Shown here: piece after piece, positions 54,899 through 64,000 of the stretch
Numbering within the stretch: position 1 is the stretch's first letter
Layout: each line of letters starts with the position of its first letter
Source: Cycas panzhihuaensis
Lineage: Eukaryota; Cycadophyta
Length of the DNA: 64,000 nucleotides
Direction: 5' to 3'
Assembly: GCA_023213395.1 (NCBI GenBank)
Contig: CM041465.1
Location: 128,657,741 to 128,721,740, forward strand
Program-made: the position numbers and the translations under genes
The notes under the pieces: model-generated
What the model was told of the DNA's origin: nothing
Databases searched by the model: none
What the model saw: only the letters and a program-made list of their open reading frames with translations

Positions 54899-54903
54899 AC
54901 CAA

Positions 54904-55985
54904 AGTGCAAGTATATGTTGCCATAAGAGTATGGCTTTTTGAATGCACACCATCATAACCTAAAACTAGGGTATCAAGTAGGGTTCTCCAAACCTAATTA
55001 AGTTTCCATCATGAATTCTTACGTAGGGCCAAACTTATGCATAATAGGTTTTAGTGATAAATATGGCTTAAAGTTCTATATTTTTCTTTTCTTAAACTTA
55101 GTTTTATATCCCTAACAATAGGCTTGACCTATGGTCTATATACATGTTTGTATGTCCATATTTAGGGATAGTTGTACAGCCATATATAAAGTCCTTATGG
55201 GCTACTATTAGGTTTGTTGTATGCTATCATAATGGCTAGTCTATGGTCTCAGGTCGTAGTCATATGTCTTATCATAAAGGCAGTCATATAGTCTTATTAG
55301 GTAGTTGCACACCTTGTAATGATGTTCATTGTATGGCCCCTTGGGGTAGCCATATGGTGTTGCTACATGCAGGTCATACAACCCCTAATTATGGTCATAC
55401 ACAAAGGTATCAAATCTAGGAAATAACTACAATGAGTAAATGGGAAAACTAAAAGCATTCTTCCATAGAAGCCTTTCAAAAAAATAATAATATTATGCAT
55501 AAAGATGGATAGGTGTGCATACTTTTTTTTTTCTTGTTTATAACTAAACTAGACTTATGTAGCACACTCAAAAAATTTCCATGGGTTCATAGCTTTCATA
55601 TCTTCATGGCTTTCCCATCTCTTATGGATTCATGGCTCTTATGAAACTCATGGTTTCATGGCCTCTTAGCTCTTATGGCTTTAACCTATAGGATTTTTTC
55701 CATGCTCCTTCACACCCTAATTAGCTTTCACCTCATAAATCTTTTCTTGTGACTTATGGATAACAAAATATTTTCTTCTAACTCAATATCTACCTATATA
55801 GTAAGATAGTCTACCTCATAGAAAAAGTGTGTGAGAAGATTCTATCTTGATATTCATTCAATCCATTACACACCCACTTTTTAGAAAGCATGTGTGAGGA
55901 AAGTCTATCATAGTATTCATACAATCCTTCGCATGATAACATAAAAACTTTTTAGACTTAGAGAACTTACTTTTAAGTACTTTTA
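54904..55985. other. AT-rich stretch without recognised genes
   Basis: No domain found. 55560-55690 is a low-complexity run of TTCATGGCT-like words. 55816-55937 contains two imperfect copies of a roughly 60-base unit (GTGTGTGAGAAGATTCTATC versus ATGTGTGAGGAAAGTCTATC). Confidence 0.6.
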
Positions 55986-55989
55986 GTTG

Positions 55990-57350
55990 TTAATTTTTGT
56001 CTTGTGACATCTTTGCTCTCCCTTTGGAGATCATTGTTCTCAATGAAATGTGCTTGCCAAATTAAACTATTGACCTCCAAGTGGCCTTCCTTTATGGGTT
56101 ATGATGACCACTTAAAACCAAATATTCATGTATATCACAGTCTCTTATTACATGTAATAACAAAAGCCATATTAAGTCATCAACTGCTTGTTTAACTGTT
56201 GAACATTAATATAACTAGCCATCCTATTGTCAACTCTAGACATTGCTTTATTCAAGAAGCCAATCTAGATTATGGGGTGAATCTAAATGTGCAAAGGAAG
56301 ATTCATAGTATATGCAATTTCATTCATCTTTTTGATAATTTGGAAAGGTGCACTATATGTTGGACGTTCTTTAAGACATTTCTTATTACTTGGAATGCAT
56401 TGGATCTTGCACCATAATACAATGTCTCCATTTTCAAAAGATTATGGGATTTTATTTGCATGCAGACCTATGCTTCCTTAGGCTCTTTCAGTAATTACAT
56501 TTACATAATTATTTACTTTAAATTCTTCTTGCATCTTTTAAACACGAAGGGCCACTTCTAATAAAATGATTGGATTATAATTGTGGATAGATATGAAGGG
56601 AGTCAATTTGTTGTTATTATATGAGAATTCCATAAGTGAGAATTTCATTTTCCTCATAGTTGTTTGGTACCACTTGTGACCTAAGCGTATCCTCTAATAT
56701 TTTACTTATTCTTCTTTCTATTTATGTAATTTCCATCACCACGATAGGTTTAGTTTTGAGAGCTTTAAGGAATTCTCCTTGGAGTGTTCCCATAAACGTT
56801 GTGTATTTATCTTTTACTATAGGTTTAAGAAATCCATACAAAGAATGCCTCAATAACTAGCAATGCCTATTCTCCTTGTGTATTATACTACAAAGGACAA
56901 ATCTAGCCACATCATGCTATAACATCCATTGATGTGTTTGGATTTTTATTTTCAAGTACATTAAGGCAATAATAATATAGGTAGTAGCCTTTTTCCAAAT
57001 TTGTATATAGGTATGTAATAATTCATATAGTATGCTATAAACTTATTCATGATTTTCCTATTAAACATGTTTTCTTGTCCCTTAATGAATTTAGTTTTAC
57101 TAATCATGGCTATTGTAAGGACTATTATGAAGCTCAAAAAGATTTCATATTTTAGGTCTACTATGTTGGGAATTGATTATTCCATCTTGTTACCAAAGAA
57201 TTATCATTTTTCAAATTAAAGTTTCTTAATTCTTATCACCATGTGTCTTTCTTTTTTGCTTGTTTGACTTTATCATTGAAATCTACTCAAAGCACTACAA
57301 GGTTGTTTACTTAAGGTTTTCTTAAGTGGAATCTGCCATCAACTTCTCTT
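55990..57350 (-). pseudogene. Decayed gypsy integrase C-terminal remnant
   Basis: Minus strand around 56440-56290: NGDIVLWCKIQ, KERPTYSAPFQIIKKMNEIA then YTMNLP, the pattern G-D-x-V-x-x-K and GPFxI-x-K-x-x-x-x-AY-x-x-x-LP of gypsy integrase ends. The surroundings are too decayed to assign. Confidence 0.5.
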
Positions 57351-57370
57351 TACTTGATCGGTAAATGAGT

Positions 57371-57371
<1 letters not shown>

Positions 57372-57418
<47 letters not shown>
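57372..57418. repeat. (TA)n(CA)n microsatellite
   Basis: A short TA run followed by about 17 CA units. Confidence 0.95.
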
Positions 57419-57420
<2 letters not shown>

Positions 57421-58490
57421 TTCGAATTAAGATCTTTTTTGGAGGGAAACTCAGAGTTTTGTGTTTTGTTATTAGCTCAAATCCATTTCCCCTTTTTTTA
57501 ATTGCATTCAACTCTTTTATTACATATATCTAACAACTAATATGATCTAACAACAACTTCTAAACTCTAATAGCAAAACTGTTATGACAACTACTTCTAA
57601 GCTTTGATACCAAAACTAATTTGACAATGAAATATTACTTTGATATGCATAAAATGTAAATGCTTAATTTATTGAGATGATAAGGTTGTTGAGGATTGAA
57701 AACTTGTGTTTTAATTTAACAACTAGTTCACAAAATGTTACATGAAATCTTTACAATTGCAAATTGTTGTGCACACTCATCTTTTATAGTAGAATGCTAA
57801 AGGAGAATAGATGAAGGAAAAATGAAGTCGAAGACAATAGCCTTAGAAAAGGAGAAAAGCCTCATTTTTATTTGCTTTTCTTCCTACTAGTTTTGTAATT
57901 GCTTCTTCATCTTGCAATTACTATTTCTTTTGGTTGACGGTGCTTAATTTTGTGACACTGATTTGCTTGGAGTCAAGTTCTACAGAGGGGAGCAATGTCT
58001 TTGGTTGTTGTTATTAGTTGTTTGTTGTCAACCTATCTGGTTGGAGTCATTGTTGGTTAGACATCAACTAGCCTAGTCAAAGTTGTCATTGGGATTCTCA
58101 ATTGATAGTCATTGACTAGTTTGGTTGGGGTTCTCAATTGTAAGTCGCTGACTAGTTTTGTCTTAGTAGCCAATCTTCATTGTTGGGTTGCTATCATTGC
58201 AAATTTCCACTACGTTCCCATGTTCTTCATTGTGCTATAGATCAACACTCCTTTACCCAAGTCTAGGCTTAATTCATGCCCAAATAAGGTCTCCCCTTTA
58301 TCTAAATGATGGTCCCCATCATCCCTTTATGAAAATTTGAATTTTTTCCCCTTATTTACTGCTTAATGTACCATTTTCTAGATCAGGGTGATTAGACTTT
58401 TCTGCTAATATTGAAGAGCTTTAGAGGTCCTTGTCTAGTTATCATTTCCTCTGTTTATGGGATTTTGTCTTTTTCTAAGCTTACGTTGTC
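57419..58490. other. AT-rich stretch without recognised genes
   Basis: Includes short direct repeats of TTGACTAG(T/C)TTGGTTGGGGT-like words at 58020-58150. Nothing else is visible. Confidence 0.55.
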
Positions 58491-58491
58491 T

Positions 58492-58840
58492 TTAAGAATC
58501 AACCATTTTGATAGAGGTATGATCATCTTGTCTTCTTCTTTGTCCACCATTGAAGGGTTCATACAACTTGAACTTATGCATCTTGAAAGCAAGGTGAGCT
58601 ATATAGGGGGGCAAATTTAGCTTCAATGCATTCCTTCCAACTTGCTCTATTATTTTGAAAGCCCTATATCTTATGGGAAATATCTTCAAAATTTTACCTA
58701 TGAAGTGCTCCTTTGGAAGATGGGCCACATTTGATCTCCCAATTAGAACTCATAGTCTTTTCAATTATTGTCATGCTTGGCTTTATATTTCTATTGATTC
58801 TTCATTAGTGTTTCTTGCACTTGGGTTATAAAACAAGAAT
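58492..58840 (-). pseudogene. Gypsy integrase C-terminal fragment
   Basis: Frame 58728-58492 gives HLPKEHFIGKILKIFPIRYR then AFKIIEQVGRNALKLNLP and FKMHKFKLYEPF, the W-x-x-LPKERF...R-Y-x-x-F-x-I...L-x-LP pattern of gypsy integrase ends. Upstream, KYKAKHDNN and LGDQMW continue the H-D-K-x-R...x-G-D-x-V-W motif. The neighbouring hairpin starts where this homology ends. Confidence 0.75.
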
Positions 58841-59778
58841 ACGAGGCAAACAACTTATATTACTTAGAGGGAATAAAGCAAAAGAAAGATTAACTTAAAA
58901 CATAGAAATAATTACAAAAAATGAAAGGAGATTGTAGGAAATGCAAAAAAAAAAAAAAAAAGGTAGAAAGCTGATGAAGGAAGAAAATTTCCACTAATTC
59001 TAGAAACTGTACATAGCTTGATTTGAATGCATTTCACTCTTGTGGAGCTTATCGACGGATCCTAAAATCTAATTACGTTTAGAATGAAGACTTATATAAG
59101 CAACTATGGAGGCTTTTGGAGAGTTATGGGTGGGAAGCAAAGGCAAGAAACCTAGGCGGTAGGTTTTTGTGGGAAAAGTGACTACCAAAAATTAATCAAT
59201 AGGAGTTCACCATGGAAGAGAAGCTTCTAGTATCGACTCAAAACTTGTAGAAGAAGCCAATTTTATTCTAGTTTTGTCATTCTCATGTTGTAAAACCATG
59301 ATGGGAGACTTAGACCTGATGTGGCTAACTTATGCTACATTAACAATGGCTTCTTCCACAAGTTTTGAGTCGATATTAGAAGCTTCTCTACCATGGTGAA
59401 TTCCTGTTGGTTAATACTTGGTGGTCACTTTTCCCTCCAAAATCAACTGCCTAAGTTTCCTGTCTTTGCCTCTCACCCAAAACTCTCCATAAGCCTTCTT
59501 AGTTGCTTATCTAAGTATTCATTCTAAACGTAGTCAAGTTTTAGGATCTACTGATGAGCTCCAAAAAGAGTGAAACATGTTTAGATCAAGTTATGTACAA
59601 TTTCTAGACTTACTAGAATTTTTTCTTCCTTAAGCAACTTTTTACATTTCCTAGTATATCTTCTTTCGATTTTTGTAGTTATTTCTATTCTATGCCTTAA
59701 GTTAAATCTTTCTTTTTCTTTATTCCCTCTACGTAATATAAGTTCTTCGCCTTATATTCTTCTTTGTTAATACCCTCA
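58826..59778. repeat. Long inverted repeat (hairpin-forming, arms about 440 bp)
   Basis: Arm 1, 58826-59268, pairs with arm 2, 59336-59778, around a loop of about 67 bases. Examples: TTATATTACTTAGAGGGAAT (58855) is the complement of 59725-59744 with one change. GACTCAAAACTTGTAGAAGA (59235) pairs with TCTTCCACAAGTTTTGAGTC (59351). Identity is perhaps 80-85% by eye. No ORF or transposase inside. Arm 1 has a 17-base A run (58945-58961) absent from arm 2. Confidence 0.88.
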
Positions 59779-60479
59779 TGGTTGTGGCTTGGACGTGGAT
59801 TGTGGTTTTGGTAGCGTTTTAAGGTTTGTTTCCTCGTGCTCGCAAACTTTGTGTAAAATCGTAAGGTTTTGTGCTTTGACCTTGCAACCTTTGGAGTTTT
59901 AGTTTCATGCTTGTGATTTGATATGTGTTATCCCTTTTTAGGTGGTTTTAGCTATTTAGAATAGCTAAAGTTGTGGTCTATAACACCTGAGATGGGGAGG
60001 GTTGGTCTCTTCTAAATGGTAATATTTTCAATTGATTGAATCGTTATTTAAATAAATAAATAAAATACTTGGAGTCTTTAAGAATTTAAAATAAATCCTA
60101 TGAAGAGGTGTTTTATTACTAAACAGAGAAAACTTAAAATCAAATCCTTCAAGATTCAAAGCTATATCACATGTGTTGGACTTGCATTGCGGTATTGTTT
60201 CTATGTTGTTCCCATGATGTGTTTTGTCTATGTTCTTATCACTCCTAGCCATATCCTCATAAGCTTCTTAGACCATAGTCTCCATCTCTTACTCTAGCAT
60301 GTGGCATTGCAAAATGTTATCTGATCCCATATTATGCAAGGTTTAAGCAATAACTCGGTAAGGCAGTACCTTACATACTTGGCTACATTGCTATGCTCAA
60401 TCTAATCTTGGTGGCAAGTGCCCTAAGGCCCAATATTAAGCAATCCCTGCACTGTATGTGGGTGTTACATCAATTTTAA
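59779..60479. other. AT-rich stretch without recognised genes
   Basis: Short frames only; (AAAT)n-like run at 60050-60066. Nothing supported. Confidence 0.55.
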
Positions 60480-61551
60480 ATAATTGTCCATCTAGAAAAT
60501 CATGTCACCCCAATAGTTGCTTCATCATGGTCAATCTTCGAAAGTTGGTCTAGAATGATATGTTTGTTTGCTTTCTTTATAGGAATTTTAAATGGGAATT
60601 CTTGGGAAAACATCAACCCTTGGTTGACTCAACCTTGTAATACTAGTTTGTTGATAAGATATTGTAGTGCTTGGTGATCAACATAAAAACCAAATGGATT
60701 GGATAACAAGCAATGATAGAATTTTTGAATTTCATATCACTCTTTTTTTGTGATAAGAGTATTTCATTCTATAGAGGTCAACTTCTCACTATCGAATTGA
60801 ATAAGATTATCCAAATTTGCATCTCCTAATTGTGCAGGCACACATCTAATTACATATAGGTAGGCATCTATGGGCACATGAACAGGATTGCTCTAATTAG
60901 GGAGATACAAAATTTTTGATTGAACTATTTGTTTTCTTTAATATTTCAAATGTTAGTCATTAAGCTATCATAGATTTTAGTGCATTGGAAATCTATGCAT
61001 AACTTTTGATGAATTTCCTATAATAGCCCATGAGGTCCAAAAATGTCTTTAATTGCTTGGTTGTTAGTGGTACAGGATATGTCAAACTCAGGGCGACTTT
61101 AATTGGGCCTATTAGCAATTCTTCTTTAGTCACAATGGGGCCTTAGAGACTTCCAAAGGGTACTGTGAAAGCACATTTTTTTGGATTGCAATACAATCCA
61201 CTCTACCAATAGTTTTTTAGTATGATTCACATGTCGTCTAAATGGTCTTTTAACAATGCATATAACATTCAATTGTCTAAGCAAACTTCCATTGTTTTTC
61301 CAATCATGTTTTTGATGATATCCAAAATTACTCTTTGAGATGTGGTTGGTGTATTGGTTAACCCAAAGTGTATTATGCAATATGCGTAAGTACCCCTTTC
61401 TATCATGGACATCGTTTTCAATTGGTCTTCAAATATGATGTGGATTTGGTTGTATCAGATGAATCCATGTTGGCTAAAACTTGACATACCAACTACCCTA
61501 ACGCTGCCCCTTTGTGTTTTTGCGATTTGTCTTCCTTTAATTTGGCCTTGG
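60480..61551 (-). pseudogene. K: decayed Ty3/gypsy RT and RNase H
   Basis: Minus strand in several frames: ERGTYAYCIIHFGLTNTPTT, RVILDIIKNMIGKTMEVCLD (about 61410-61270), TKEELLIGPIKVALSLTYP and PLTTKQLKTFLDLMGYYRKF (about 61135-61010). RNase H traces follow. It resembles the G/F type (GTYAYKVTPFGLTN). The FLDD-like position reads CLDN. L's LTR abuts it at 61552. Confidence 0.8.
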
Positions 61552-62065
61552 TGTGGGAATCCTAGGGGGGAATTCACACCAAATCAATTGAACACACACA
61601 AATCTATGTTATTTTGCATAGTAATATTATGATAGATCTATATTTATATTAAAAATATCTTAAAGCATGCACTAAAATATATTGATCTCAGAGATAACAA
61701 TTGCAGATCAATATGATTCACAAGAAATGTTCAAAACTTACAACAATGAATATCATAGAATGTACCCTCTTTGGATTAAGGTGTCCTCCCAAATAGTCTC
61801 CAACTAGGAGCAAAGCGTCAAGAGTTCTAGTAATCTTCATACTAATCTAATGCCCTAAATGGGCCTAGGTGCCCATATATAAGTGCAATAAATTTCATAG
61901 GTAGAAGTCAACTTTTAGGCTAATAAAGAGAGAGAATATGATAAGAAAGAAGAGGTTGGCCCTAATGTGGATAAAGAGAGAAAATAAAGAGAGAAGTGAA
62001 GAGAGAGACTATTAAGAGCAAATGGGTTAGCTAGCATTTGGGAGAAATGCCACAAGGCCCAACCA
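61552..62065 (-). repeat. L 3' LTR (ends inferred)
   Basis: Minus strand TGGTTGGGCC directly after a G-rich tract, ending TTCCCACA at 61552: about 514 bp. Rich in TCTCTCT words and with TATATGGGCACC. No partner copy in the window. Confidence 0.55.
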
Positions 62066-62271
62066 CCCCCCCTGAGAACATGCTTTGCTCTCAAAGCATG
62101 GGGAGGTGCAAATGTTGCTAGTACCATGCCTCTAATTCCTACATGACATTTCTTCATTGAGGTCTTTCCACTTGATCAGATATTCGTGAAACTCATTGGA
62201 ATGCAATTGCTTGATCCTAGTTTGGAGGATGCCTTTTAGTTTCAAAACCAACTTCCCTTCATCATCTAAGA
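62066..62271 (-). pseudogene. L chromodomain end, pol-stop hairpin and polypurine tract
   Basis: Minus strand HSNEFHEYLIKWKDL (about 62215-62165) is a chromodomain. ATGCTTTGAGAGCAAAGCAT (62080-62099) is an 8-bp hairpin with the stop codon in its loop. CTCAGGGGGGG (62066-62076) is the polypurine tract. Element I interrupts the gene at 62271. Confidence 0.78.
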
Positions 62272-62489
62272 TGTTAGAATATAATGTTTTATCCTAGGTC
62301 TTTAAGGGGTATTGTTATAAACCCCTCATTGTGTAACTCCTAACGTAGGATTGACATGTGTCATTCTCAAAAGCTTCGGTTACAATTCACTTTGTAACGG
62401 TTGTATTCTGTAATGTATATTTAAGGAGGTTGTTCCTCCACCATAATACATCAACCATTTCTGACATTATTGCAGAGCAAAATTTAACA
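62272..62489 (+). repeat. I 5' LTR
   Basis: 218 bp, TGTTAGAATATAATG to AATTTAACA, with GTATATTTAAGGAGG (about 62416) as TATA-like element. Confidence 0.88.
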
Positions 62490-62501
62490 TGGTATCAGAG
62501 C
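62490..62501 (+). other. I primer-binding site (initiator tRNA-Met)
   Basis: TGGTATCAGAGC directly after the LTR, followed by AGGTCAG. Confidence 0.95.
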
Positions 62502-63171
62502 AGGTCAGTCTGATCATCTGAAGGATGAGGAAAAGGAAGAAAGTATAGTTGTCGTGAATGACATTGAAGAAGAATTCAAGGGTTAAAGAACCTAGTGGAG
62601 GAAGAAAGAGTTGAAATCTTTAGATGAAGAGAGAGAATTCTAAAACTGAAACTGTACGAATATGTACGAACATAATTTTTTGAAAGTTCTCAGAATTGAG
62701 TGAAATTTGACTAGCAAGTAGATTGCAACACGATGATCACTTCTCTCAACTAGCTCGAAGTTATCATAGCAAGTTTTGAGGCAGTTTTGCCCTATTTACC
62801 AGTTTGCGCAGGTTTGGAGTCACTCTAGCAAATTTCTTCAAAAATAACTCAAATTTTTAGGTAAAATCACTCATAATCTCTGCGTCCCAGTGATTCAAGG
62901 TGTTTAAATCTGATTTTTTGCAAATTGGTGAATGATCTAGTGACTTTGAAGCGTTTTTCTCCAAAAACCTAGTCGCCCATTTCTAGTTTTTGGGTTGATT
63001 TTCTCATAGTCTAAAAACTATTTTGGAAAAATAATTTTCGATCTGTAATCCTCTTGAAAAAATCTCTCTTTTGAGGTACAGTTTGTACCCATTCGTATAG
63101 TTAGGGTTCCGTATAGAAATCTGTATATTTGTATGGCCAGGTTAGCTCAGATTTAGTTTCTCTTTCTAGAA
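62502..63171 (+). other. I leader
   Basis: Non-coding leader between primer site and gag start, with GAAGAAAG-type purine runs. Nothing else is seen. Confidence 0.7.
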
Positions 63172-64000
63172 ATGGCTTCATCAATTCTAACTTTGTTAGA
63201 CCAAGACAAATTAACAGGCACAAATTATCATGTCTGGAAAATTAACATAGAAACATTATTGAGAGCCAAAAATTCTTGGAGCATTGCTAATGGGATTGAA
63301 GCAAAACCTGCTGCCGGAAGTTCAAATTTAGCAAACTGGGAAAGAGACAATGTTGGAGTAATGATCCTAGAACTTTCAATTTCTGATCAACTCCTCATCT
63401 ATGTGCAAAAATTAACCTCTTCCTTTACAATATGGAAATGCTTTGAAAATCTATATAGCTACAAGAACAAGGCCAGAGTAATTGCTCTCAAGGAGGAATT
63501 ATTCAAGCTATATATGACAGAATTAGATACAATATCTGATTTTATACATAAGGTAATCTCAATAAGAAATGACCTCTTAAGTGTTGGGGCCACCATCTCA
63601 GAACAAGTAGTAGTGGAGATGATAGCAAGTAAATTGCCAAAATCATTTGATATTGCAATGAATACCATAATCAACAATAATCAGATTGACAAGATGACTC
63701 TTGATACTCTAATTGGTTTATTGTTAAGACAGGGGCAAAGAAATAAATGCTATGAAGATTCAGCAGGAATAAAAGATACTTTTGCAGCCAGACTAAACTT
63801 GGGACCCAGAGGATGGAATCAAGACAAAGGAAGAGGACGAACACCAGAGGGTAGGAATCCTCTTCGTGGACGATGGCAAGACAGCAGGGGACGAGGACTC
63901 ACAAATCCAAGGGATGCAAGAATATGTTATAGTTATGGTAAGCCTGGTCATATTTCAAGTTCTTGTAGGGCATTTAATCTTTGCTATCACTGTGGTCAAT
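63172..64000 (+). CDS. I gag, partial, open to the window end
   Basis: 276 codons without a stop from MASSILTLLDQDKLTG. Copia gag pattern: LTGTNYHVWKINIETLLRA, SSFTIWKCFENLYSYKNKAR, ALKEELFKLYMTELDTISDF, VVVEMIASKLPKSFD. An RG-rich stretch (RGRTPEGRNPLRGRWQDSRG) precedes the knuckles. The first knuckle reads CYSYGKPGHISSSC, with Tyr in place of the second Cys (codon 63934-63936). A second, CYHCGQ, starts at 63982 and is cut by the window end. Gag packages the RNA into cytoplasmic particles. Confidence 0.92.
   Translation, partial: MASSILTLLDQDKLTGTNYHVWKINIETLLRAKNSWSIANGIEAKPAAGSSNLANWERDNVGVMILELSISDQLLIYVQKLTSSFTIWKCFENLYSYKNKARVIALKEELFKLYMTELDTISDFIHKVISIRNDLLSVGATISEQVVVEMIASKLPKSFDIAMNTIINNNQIDKMTLDTLIGLLLRQGQRNKCYEDSAGIKDTFAARLNLGPRGWNQDKGRGRTPEGRNPLRGRWQDSRGRGLTNPRDARICYSYGKPGHISSSCRAFNLCYHCGQ

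Larger units (their letters stand above)
6428..54903 (-). mobile_element. F: old minus-strand Ty3/gypsy element, host of the nested insertions
   Basis: F survives as pieces 6428-6877, 27762-28088, 33003-35179 and 50431-54898, separated by A, E and J. Reading on the minus strand: 5' LTR (54898-54030), leader, gag (from 53887), zinc knuckles and protease, a spacer ORF, RT and RNase H (34130-33003), then a truncated 3' LTR. The rest of RNase H, integrase and the first part of the 3' LTR are deleted. ACCAA at 6423-6427 and 54899-54903 is a candidate target duplication. The internal order and the gag leader match element G, so both belong to one non-chromovirus family. Confidence 0.75.
62272..64000 (+). 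mobile_element. I: Ty1/copia element, 5' part only (runs off the window)
   Basis: 5' LTR 62272-62489, a perfect primer site, a 670-base leader and an open gag frame to the window end. It was inserted into L. The 3' half is outside, so its state is unknown, but nothing visible is frameshifted. Confidence 0.9.

Noticed and set aside
55990-57350. Host gene on the + strand (frames at 56004, 56199, 56660)
   Set aside because: The minus strand shows gypsy integrase-end motifs; the + frames are short and antisense to them.
1-64000. CRISPR array, operon or phage-type systems
   Set aside because: No regular spaced repeats of that kind, no ribosome-binding sites, and all coding homology is plant retroelement or eukaryotic.

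Overview
This window is plant nuclear DNA made almost entirely of LTR retrotransposons, inserted one inside another. No intact host gene, rRNA, tRNA or CRISPR array is visible. Evidence for a large plant genome: Ty3/gypsy chromoviruses with chromodomains, Ty3/gypsy elements without them, Ty1/copia pol genes, primer sites matching plant initiator tRNA-Met (TGGTATCAGAGC), and fragments of eukaryotic chromatin and WD40 genes. A gymnosperm-like genome is plausible, but the species cannot be named from this sequence.

Layout (letters are my own names). 1-4963: GYP1, an old + strand chromovirus. 4964-6427: old fragments. 6428 to about 54898: element F, an old minus-strand Ty3/gypsy element split into pieces by later insertions. 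Inserted in F are: A (6878-27756, + copia, target duplication TATAC); E (28089-32997, minus, gag-only, AGTGA); and J (35180-50430, minus copia, TCCTA). Inside A is B (11347-27367, +, gag-only, ATATC). Inside B is C (12078-23842, minus, gag-only, ATTTG/GTTTG). Inside C is D (16586-22598, + chromovirus, CAGTT). Inside J is G (35841-46362, + Ty3/gypsy, GCTGC). F>A>B>C>D is therefore a five-level nest. Right of F (54904-62271) lie badly decayed minus-strand gypsy pieces (integrase fragments, RT fragment K, chromovirus end L) and a long hairpin (58826-59778). At 62272 a new + strand copia element (I) starts and runs out of the window with an open gag frame.

The most interesting material is in the gag-only elements. 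E carries pieces of two unrelated host genes: a WD40-repeat gene in sense with the element, and the HSA region of a CHR12/CHR23-type SNF2 remodeller in antisense. Its LTRs are nearly identical, so it moved recently. B, whose gag is related, carries a third gene-like fragment that I cannot name. These look like a gene-capturing, trans-mobilised retrotransposon lineage.

Other points of note: G has a second gag-like block between protease and RT, an extra ORF after integrase and a tandem TACGTACC array. C has more diverged LTRs than the element B it sits in. The three chromoviruses share a hairpin around the pol stop codon, with a covarying base pair. D has nearly identical LTRs but a dead pol.

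All coordinates, LTR difference counts and homologies were read by eye. The best-supported claims are the LTR pairs with matching target duplications.
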